DNA from: Succinatimonas sp. UBA6849
GTDB taxonomy: Bacteria > Pseudomonadota > Gammaproteobacteria > Enterobacterales > Succinivibrionaceae
Direction: 5' to 3'
DNA length: 11,103 nt
NCBI GenBank assembly: GCA_002449335.1
Contig: DKDL01000009.1
Span: forward strand, 1 to 11,103
The position numbers and the translations under genes were made by a program. Of the stretch, positions 6,171 through 11,103 are shown piece after piece. The notes beneath the pieces were generated by a model that saw nothing but the letters and a program-made list of their open reading frames with translations, did no database searches and was not told the origin of the DNA. The first letter of the stretch is position 1. Each line of letters starts with the position of its first letter.

Positions 6171-7028
6171 CTACTTTTCTTGAGCAGAAACGATAAGTGA
6201 TCTGCCCATTTTTACAGGTAGAGAAGCTTCAATATCTGAAGGTAATTCACCCTGATTATCTCCCCACAGGCAGATAACTGTGCTGCCATATTTGAAGTAA
6301 CCAATTTCATCACCTTTCTGATAGTGAATGTTATCATTTGAGTAGTCTTTAATTTCTAATCCTACTCTTCTGTTTACGGTACCACCCCATGTAGTATGGA
6401 TACTGCCAACTAATGCAGCACCAACCATTACCACGCACAGTGGACCTACAGCTGTCTCAAAAAAGCACACCATTCTTTCATTTACGGTGTACAGATCAGG
6501 TATGTTAGAAATGTTTCTTCTGCCAACTGGGAAAAGTCTTCCTGGAACATGAATAGCTTTCTTTAAGGTTCCGTCAATTGGCATATGAATTCTGTGATAG
6601 TTAGAAGGGGAGAGGTAGATACAAGCGTAACGACCATCTTCAAACTGTTCTGAGTCGACGCTGTTACCACCTACTAAAGCTTTTAATGAATAGTCGATGC
6701 CTTTTGCCTGAATCAGTCTGCCATTGGTGATTTTACCTGCTTGTCCAATGGTACCGTCAACAGGGCATACAGCAAGACAGTCTTTATCTAAAGGTCTTGC
6801 GTTCTCTTCTAACTTTCTAATAAAGAAATCATTAAAGGTCTTGTATGACTCAAGATCTTTATTAGCAATTTCATCAGTATTGATGTTAAAAGTTTTAATG
6901 AAGTTCTTAATTAAAAATTGAGTAAATCTGCCCATTGGCACGTCTGTAAGCTTTGCTGACAGAGATGACAAGGTTGTAAATGGGGTAATGGTTTCTACAG
7001 TTTTTAAAAGAAATGATGTAAATGACAT
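6171..7028 (-). CDS. psd: Phosphatidylserine decarboxylase proenzyme
   Basis: Converts phosphatidylserine to phosphatidylethanolamine at the inner membrane, using a pyruvoyl group made by self-cleavage. It has 285 residues, against 322 in E. coli; the difference is mostly the acidic C-terminal tail, absent here. Conserved parts: SYKTFNDFFIRKL (61-73), CPVDGTIGQ (88-96) with D91, YHRIHMP (144-150) with H148, and GAALVGSI (203-210). D91, H148 and S249 correspond to the E. coli Asp-His-Ser triad. The cleavage motif reads YGST (247-250) rather than LGST; Gly-Ser, cut between 248 and 249, is intact, so it should still process. The ATG has GGAG (7034-7037) five bases upstream. It lies upstream of frdA on the same strand, separated by 215 bases with a hairpin, so probably a separate unit. 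Confidence 0.96.
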   Translation of the reverse strand: MSFTSFLLKTVETITPFTTLSSLSAKLTDVPMGRFTQFLIKNFIKTFNINTDEIANKDLESYKTFNDFFIRKLEENARPLDKDCLAVCPVDGTIGQAGKITNGRLIQAKGIDYSLKALVGGNSVDSEQFEDGRYACIYLSPSNYHRIHMPIDGTLKKAIHVPGRLFPVGRRNISNIPDLYTVNERMVCFFETAVGPLCVVMVGAALVGSIHTTWGGTVNRRVGLEIKDYSNDNIHYQKGDEIGYFKYGSTVICLWGDNQGELPSDIEASLPVKMGRSLIVSAQEK

Positions 7029-7090
7029 TGCTTCTCCAGAACAAACTATTCAGAACAAATAAAGTGTCTGTCGTCTGTGAATAATAGAAG

Positions 7091-7126
7091 AATATAAAAA
7101 AATTGCGAAGATTTTATCAAAATCTT
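7091..7126 (-). promoter_or_regulatory. Probable psd promoter with overlapping inverted repeat
   Basis: On the reverse strand TTGATA (7115-7120) and TATATT (7091-7096) are each 5 of 6 to the sigma70 hexamers, 18 bases apart. A perfect inverted repeat, AAGATTTT (7108-7115) with AAAATCTT (7119-7126), covers the -35 box, so a repressor site is possible. An alternative pair is TTCGCA (7104-7109) with TATTAT (7081-7086). The leader would be about 55 nt. Confidence 0.5.
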
Positions 7127-7170
7127 GTGAAATTTAGCAAAAGAAAGTGTTTATTTGATTAAGAGGTCAT

Positions 7171-7204
7171 AAAAACAGGTCATATTCTTGCGAATATGAC
7201 CTGT
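7171..7204 (-). terminator. Terminator of the left chemoreceptor gene
   Basis: ACAGGTCATATTC (7175-7187) and GAATATGACCTGT (7192-7204) form a perfect 13-bp stem. Read on the reverse strand the loop is GCAA closed by C-G, a stable GNRA tetraloop, and a run of five T follows (complement of 7171-7175). It lies 36 bases past the stop codon and isolates psd from the chemoreceptor gene. Confidence 0.9.
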
Positions 7205-7239
7205 GCTTTAGATCTTTCTAAAATCTAATTATTCATGCA

Positions 7240-8844
7240 TTAAATTTCAAACATATGAACGATTTCAGATAACTTACTGATTTCTCCATGAGTATTTGAA
7301 ATGTTCTCATTAACGACTTGCAGTTCTTGAGCAAGGTTCTTGGTACCATCGGTAATGTTCTTCATATTTGATGAAATCTCAGAAGTAGCTGTTGTTTGCT
7401 CTTCAGCTGCAGTTGCAATCTGAGTGATCTGTGCATTAACTTCTGTTACCTTGTCAGTTACTTCACTTAGAATTGAGTGCAACTGACCGGTCTCCTCAGA
7501 AATACCATCCATAACTTTTACAGATGTCTGCATAGCTTCATCAGCAACATTAGCATCATTCTGAACTTGAGATACCATTCTTGTGATCTCTTGAGTAGAA
7601 GCTGAGGTTCTAGATGCTAAGGCTCGAACTTCATCTGCTACAACTGCAAATCCCTTACCAGCTTCACCAGCACGAGCAGCCTCAATAGCGGCATTTAAAG
7701 CCAGTAAGTTAGTCTGAGAAGCGATGTCATCAATAGTCTGAACAATAGTACCGATCTTTTGAGCTTGCTCTGCTAAGTTCTTAACTAACTGAGCATCCTG
7801 TTTTGATTTTTGTACCTGTCTGTCTAGTTTATCAATAGTATCCTGAACTCTGTGGATACCGTTAGAGGTGATTTGAGCTGATTCATTAGAACTTGCTGAT
7901 GCCTGCTCACAGTTTTTGGCAATGTCAGCTGTTGTAGATACCATCTCATCAGATGCGGCGGCAACAGTTATAGAATGAGACTGATTTTCTTCAGCGGTTT
8001 GACGAATTTCTGATGATGAAACATCAATGTCATGCATGGTTGCGCTAACATTTTTGGTTACGCTTTGAATTTGAGAGATACTTACCTGCCAAGATTTTCT
8101 CATCTTTTCTAAAGCATCTAGTAGGGGACTAAACTCGTCTTTTCTGCGGTTAACAATCTCTTGGTTAAGTTTTCCTGAAGCAAGGATGGTAGCAAACTTT
8201 ACTGATTGTCCAATGATATCTGAAATAGCTTTTGGCATAGTACAGATAATAGCTACAGCAACTAAGATTGAGAATAAGGTTAAACATACAGCAATAACTA
8301 AAGGAGTATTACTGGTGATACCTTTTACATGATCTTTAGATACAGCAATCTGATATCCATTTACTTTCACTACATTCTCTTGAATAGTAATGAAGTCAGC
8401 AAGCATTGTAGATGTATAGAATAGAGTTGCCTTTTCTCTATCGCCACTTTCAATTAATGGAATGTACTGTGTGTTTAATAGCTCAATGAAATTGTTGGTT
8501 GCTTTTTTTACAGCACCAATTTCTGTTGGGTATCTTGCCATCTGCAACTTGTCAGCTGCAATTTGCATCTTTGATACATTGTCATTAAGGGTAGCTTTTG
8601 CACTATCGTAAGAGGTACCGTTATTAATGCTCTGAATAATGCTGTTAACAGCAAAAGCATAATCTGCGGTGGCTCTGGTTCTGCCATAACGCTCTGATAA
8701 TGTTGTATGTACAAAGCCTGCAACGTCCTTGTTGGTAAGACAGTTTGCAATTGATGTCCATGAAAGAATGATGGATACAATAACTAATGATAAATAGCTT
8801 AAGATTAACTTTTTCTTAATAGTTAGACTATATAAAAAACTCAT
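7240..8844 (-). CDS. Methyl-accepting chemotaxis protein (left paralogue)
   Basis: A 534-residue transmembrane chemoreceptor that should control CheA through CheW. Order: short cytoplasmic start, TM1 about 12-36, periplasmic helical domain about 37-180, TM2 about 181-203, HAMP about 203-256, then the long signalling hairpin. The tip sits in NLLALNAAIEAARAGEAGKG (379-398), followed by FAVVADEVRALASRT. About 140 residues after the tip equal some 20 heptads per arm, fitting the 40H class by inference. It ends VHMFEI with no xWxxF pentapeptide, so CheR docking is not expected. The periplasmic part resembles a four-helix bundle and shares ERYGRTR (51-57) and LQMARYPTEIGAVK (100-113) with the neighbouring paralogue; the ligand is unknown. 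The ATG is preceded by GAGGGG (8850-8855) at about five bases. Confidence 0.93.
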   Translation of the reverse strand: MSFLYSLTIKKKLILSYLSLVIVSIILSWTSIANCLTNKDVAGFVHTTLSERYGRTRATADYAFAVNSIIQSINNGTSYDSAKATLNDNVSKMQIAADKLQMARYPTEIGAVKKATNNFIELLNTQYIPLIESGDREKATLFYTSTMLADFITIQENVVKVNGYQIAVSKDHVKGITSNTPLVIAVCLTLFSILVAVAIICTMPKAISDIIGQSVKFATILASGKLNQEIVNRRKDEFSPLLDALEKMRKSWQVSISQIQSVTKNVSATMHDIDVSSSEIRQTAEENQSHSITVAAASDEMVSTTADIAKNCEQASASSNESAQITSNGIHRVQDTIDKLDRQVQKSKQDAQLVKNLAEQAQKIGTIVQTIDDIASQTNLLALNAAIEAARAGEAGKGFAVVADEVRALASRTSASTQEITRMVSQVQNDANVADEAMQTSVKVMDGISEETGQLHSILSEVTDKVTEVNAQITQIATAAEEQTTATSEISSNMKNITDGTKNLAQELQVVNENISNTHGEISKLSEIVHMFEI

Positions 8845-8910
8845 AGCGCCCCCTCATGTTTTTGTTCTTATTAGGTCACTTGTTTGCTTTGTGTTCCCGT
8901 CTTTCTTACG

Positions 8911-8984
8911 GTTATATTTAATATAGTCGGCAGTGATCTAAAATAATTCACAAAAAAGTGCAATTTTGGGGCAATTTCACAAAA
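8911..8984 (-). promoter_or_regulatory. Putative promoter/operator region of left chemoreceptor
   Basis: On the reverse strand GCCGACTA (8924-8931) matches the flagellar sigma28 -10 consensus GCCGATAA at 6 of 8. Eleven bases upstream TGAATTAT (8943-8950) matches TAAAGTTT at 5 of 8. A sigma70 alternative uses TATATT (8920-8925) but lacks a -35. Upstream are two direct repeats: TTCACAAAA at 8947-8955 and 8976-8984, and GCAATTT at 8960-8966 and 8971-8977, the latter one helical turn apart. They may be protein-binding sites. Confidence 0.35.
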
Positions 8985-9080
8985 TGTTATGTAAAAGTAT
9001 GAAGTAGATAACAATAATTCTTAATAAGAAGAGTAATTTTTTGTAATTAATACTTAAAAAACTGTTAAAAATCACACAAG

Positions 9081-9113
9081 AAAAACGCACCACGGTGAAT
9101 TACAGTGCGTTTT
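9081..9113 (-). terminator. Terminator of the right chemoreceptor gene
   Basis: AAAACGCAC (9082-9090) and GTGCGTTTT (9105-9113) pair over 9 bp around a 14-base loop. On the reverse strand five T follow the GC-rich part (complement of 9081-9085). It lies about 60 bases after the stop codon, indicating that the two receptor genes are separate transcription units. Confidence 0.8.
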
Positions 9114-9173
9114 ATCTTACGTGCACAAAGTGTGCTTTATTGCTATACAGTTTAATTTTTTTTGTACTTTCTT

Positions 9174-10781
9174 TTAAACTTTAAATGCTGAAACCATGTT
9201 AGACAGAACAGAGATTTGAGTATTTGTCTGTTTGATGTCCTCATTTACCTCAACTAGATCTTCTGCTAAATCTTTTGAGCCATCGGTTATCTGTTTCATG
9301 TTAGTAGAAATCTCAGATGTAGCAACTGTTTGCTGTTCGGCAGCGGTTGCAATTTGAGTGATCTGACCTGATACTTCGTTAACTTTTGTGGTCAAAGTAT
9401 TTAATATCTCCTCAATCTCACCACTCTCACTTGCTAGTGCATCCATTACCTTGGTTGATACCTGCATTGCTTCATCTGCTTGACCTGCATCAGCCTGTAC
9501 CATCTGAACCATGCTAGTAATTTCCTGAGTAGAGTTAGAGGTTCTTGATGCTAGTGCGCGAACTTCATCTGCTACCACAGCAAATCCTTTTCCTGCTTCA
9601 CCTGCACGAGCGGCCTCAATTGCAGCATTTAATGCTAGCAAGTTAGTTTGAGCTGCAATGTCATCAATAGTCTGCACTATTGAACCGATCTTTTGAGCCT
9701 GATCTGACAGTTTTTGAACTAACTGAGCATCTCCTCTTGATTTAATAACCTGTTCATTGATCTTATCAATGACGTTTTGAATCTTGCCAACAGAGCTTTC
9801 AGTAGCCTTAGCTGATTCTTCAGCGGCAGCTGAGGCATGTTCACAGTTTTTAGCGATATCCTGAGTGGTTGATACCATCTCATCAGATGCAGCTGCCACT
9901 GTTAAAGCTCTATTCTGGTTGTCTGAAGCGGTATTGCTGATTAAATCAGAAGTATTAGTTAATGTTCCTATTACATCTTTTAACTTTGATGCTGAGTGAA
10001 TAACATCACCAATGCCCTTCTGCCATGATGATCTCATCTCCTCTAAAGCGTGCATTAAAGGCCTGAATTCATCACGTCTGTCGGTGTTAAGAGTTCTGGT
10101 CATATCACCTTTAGCTAGTTCTTTAGCTAGCTTTGAGATTGAGTTGATATGAGCTCTTAAGTTATTGGCAATTAAATAGGTTAAGAAGATAGCAATTAAG
10201 ATCTCAAATACAGTACAGCTGATAATAGTTATGTGTGTACCTGAACTCTTAATTGATGCCATAGCATTTTGAGTTTCTCTTAACTGATTTCCGTTAACTG
10301 TAACCATGTTGTTACAGATGATCATGAAATCCTGATTTAAAGAGTTAATGAAGATCTTTTCAGCTTCAACATATTTATCAGCCTGTATGAGGGGAACAAA
10401 TTCATTTCTAAATGAATCTAAGTAGGCTTTGGTACTTTCTTTAATTGCGCCAATTTCTTTAGGGAATCTTTTCATCTGCAAGGCATCAGCACAAGCTTGC
10501 ATTCTATCCATAATTGCACTTGCTTTGCCTAAAAGATCTTGTTTGTTACCGTTTTGTGATACTAGATCTTTAGCTAGGAAGTTCATGTCATAGAAAGAGT
10601 CTAAAGCTCTTCTTGTTCTTTCATATCTAACATTCAGGGCATCGATTTTATCTATAGTGTGTGATCTTGAGGATGAAATGGTTAAAGATGCAGTAGTAGC
10701 TAAAATGATAGTTAAAAAGATCACGCAGAAAAAACTGCTGATGATCTTTATCCTGAAAGACAAATTATTAAGAAATGACAT
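9174..10781 (-). CDS. Methyl-accepting chemotaxis protein (right paralogue)
   Basis: A 535-residue chemoreceptor closely related to the 534-residue one downstream. TM1 is about 12-35, the periplasmic helical domain about 36-182, TM2 about 183-204 and HAMP to about 257; the signalling hairpin follows. The tip is near-identical to the paralogue (IDDIAAQTNLLALNAAIEAA, 372-391, then RAGEAGKGF). Shared patches also include TVAAASDEMVSTT, IAKNCE and DAQLV. The sensor domains have diverged but keep VRYERTR (51-57) and LQMKRFPKEIGAIK (101-114), suggesting duplication followed by change of ligand. The C-terminus is VSAFKV, without a CheR-binding pentapeptide. The start has GAGGGG (10788-10793) six bases upstream, like the paralogue. 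The ligand cannot be inferred. Confidence 0.93.
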   Translation of the reverse strand: MSFLNNLSFRIKIISSFFCVIFLTIILATTASLTISSSRSHTIDKIDALNVRYERTRRALDSFYDMNFLAKDLVSQNGNKQDLLGKASAIMDRMQACADALQMKRFPKEIGAIKESTKAYLDSFRNEFVPLIQADKYVEAEKIFINSLNQDFMIICNNMVTVNGNQLRETQNAMASIKSSGTHITIISCTVFEILIAIFLTYLIANNLRAHINSISKLAKELAKGDMTRTLNTDRRDEFRPLMHALEEMRSSWQKGIGDVIHSASKLKDVIGTLTNTSDLISNTASDNQNRALTVAAASDEMVSTTQDIAKNCEHASAAAEESAKATESSVGKIQNVIDKINEQVIKSRGDAQLVQKLSDQAQKIGSIVQTIDDIAAQTNLLALNAAIEAARAGEAGKGFAVVADEVRALASRTSNSTQEITSMVQMVQADAGQADEAMQVSTKVMDALASESGEIEEILNTLTTKVNEVSGQITQIATAAEQQTVATSEISTNMKQITDGSKDLAEDLVEVNEDIKQTNTQISVLSNMVSAFKV

Positions 10782-10912
10782 AAAGATCCCCTCGTTTGTT
10801 GCTTATGCTGAGTTTGCTTAGATTGTGGCATCCAAAACTTCATCATATTTATGTTGTTATGTTTAATTGATATATATTTGAAGTTAATAGAAATAGTTCT
10901 TATTTAATTTTT

Positions 10913-10956
10913 TATCTTACTAAGATAGATTGTAGAGTGTTTTTTACAGTTGTCTA
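10913..10956 (-). promoter_or_regulatory. Candidate promoter and palindrome of right chemoreceptor
   Basis: On the reverse strand TAGACA (10951-10956) and TACAAT (10929-10934) are each 5 of 6 to the sigma70 hexamers with a 16-base spacer. TATCTTA-C-TAAGATA (10913-10927), a perfect 15-base palindrome, falls where transcription would start, as expected for a repressor operator. The leader to the ATG would be about 140 nt, which is long. No sigma28-like promoter was found here, unlike the other receptor. Confidence 0.35.
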
Positions 10957-11043
10957 ATAAAAAATACAAATTATGTTGTGTTGTTTGCAAAAATAAAAAA
11001 TAATTTTATACAAACAATGTTAACGATAAAGATTACTAATATT

Positions 11044-11072
11044 TTGAATTGTAAGCTAAAAATATTTATAAT
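11044..11072 (+). promoter_or_regulatory. Forward promoter pointing out of the window
   Basis: TTGAAT (11044-11049), 4 of 6 to the -35 consensus, lies exactly 17 bases from a perfect TATAAT (11067-11072). Transcription would begin near 11079 and run off the right end. ATGTTAAC (11017-11024) and GTTAACAT (11079-11086) form an inverted pair around it. Confidence 0.45.
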
Positions 11073-11103
11073 GATATGGTTAACATACACTGCAGTTTAA
11101 GAA

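Larger units (their letters stand above)
8845..9173. other. Spacer between the two chemoreceptor genes
   Basis: No gene is seen in these 329 bases. The right part holds the terminator of the upstream receptor gene (9081-9113) and a small GCACA/TGTGC hairpin (9123-9135). The left part is the promoter region of the left receptor gene, with repeats at 8947-8984 and a TATATT-T-AATATA palindrome (8913-8925). The middle, about 8990-9070, is AT-rich with no recognisable signal. Confidence 0.7.
10782..11103. other. AT-rich regulatory spacer at the right edge
   Basis: No gene is supported in these 322 bases. They hold the presumed promoter and palindrome of the right chemoreceptor gene (10913-10956), read leftward, and a forward promoter (11044-11072), read out of the window. 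The stretch 10957-11040 is strongly AT-rich with no recognised signal. This is the expected layout for the start of a divergent gene to the right. Confidence 0.6.

Noticed and set aside
8508..8780. Reverse 90-codon open frame inside the left chemoreceptor gene
   Set aside because: Out of frame with the conserved receptor, no ribosome site or recognisable domain.
11017..11100. Possible 27-codon forward gene starting ATG at 11017
   Set aside because: No good ribosome site, starts upstream of the only good promoter in the area, and has no recognisable sequence.
1..11103. Mobile elements, CRISPR arrays, tRNA or rRNA genes, or a defence system
   Set aside because: No transposase, integrase, long terminal inverted repeats, regularly spaced repeats or cloverleaf were seen. 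The protein genes are metabolic, lipid synthesis and chemotaxis genes of normal length.

Overview
The window looks like ordinary chromosome from a low-GC gammaproteobacterium with a fermentative, succinate-forming metabolism. FrdABCD, PykF-type pyruvate kinase and phosphatidylserine decarboxylase all align well, from memory, with the Escherichia coli proteins. The AT-rich spacers, the two closely related chemoreceptors and the quinol:fumarate reductase would suit the Aeromonadales/Succinivibrionaceae. That family placement is inference and was not tested by a search.

Layout, left to right. Positions 1-240 hold no convincing protein gene. They contain a perfect CRP-type palindrome, an extended -10 promoter and a strong intrinsic terminator, arranged as expected for a small RNA of about 70 nt. 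Next is a forward Nudix hydrolase (241-858). A shared bidirectional terminator separates it from pykF on the reverse strand (953-2371). All further protein genes are on the reverse strand: the frdABCD operon (5955 down to 2547), psd (7028-6171), and two paralogous methyl-accepting chemotaxis proteins (8844-7240 and 10781-9174). Each transcription unit has its own terminator hairpin. The last 320 bases (10782-11103) are an AT-rich regulatory spacer with a good forward promoter pointing out of the window.

Functionally, pyruvate kinase draws phosphoenolpyruvate towards pyruvate, while fumarate reductase is the last step of the reductive PEP-to-succinate branch. FrdABCD sits in the inner membrane and uses quinol to reduce fumarate. 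Psd makes phosphatidylethanolamine in the same membrane. The two chemoreceptors feed a CheA/CheW array not present here. The psd-then-frdA order on one strand recalls the E. coli map, where psd lies a few genes upstream of frdA in the same orientation.

No mobile element, CRISPR array, tRNA or rRNA was seen. The most interesting unexplained item is the putative CRP-linked small RNA at the left edge. Secondary items are operator-like palindromes upstream of the chemoreceptor and psd genes, a Tyr-Gly-Ser-Thr variant of the Psd self-cleavage motif, and a conserved motif in the periplasmic domains of the two receptors.
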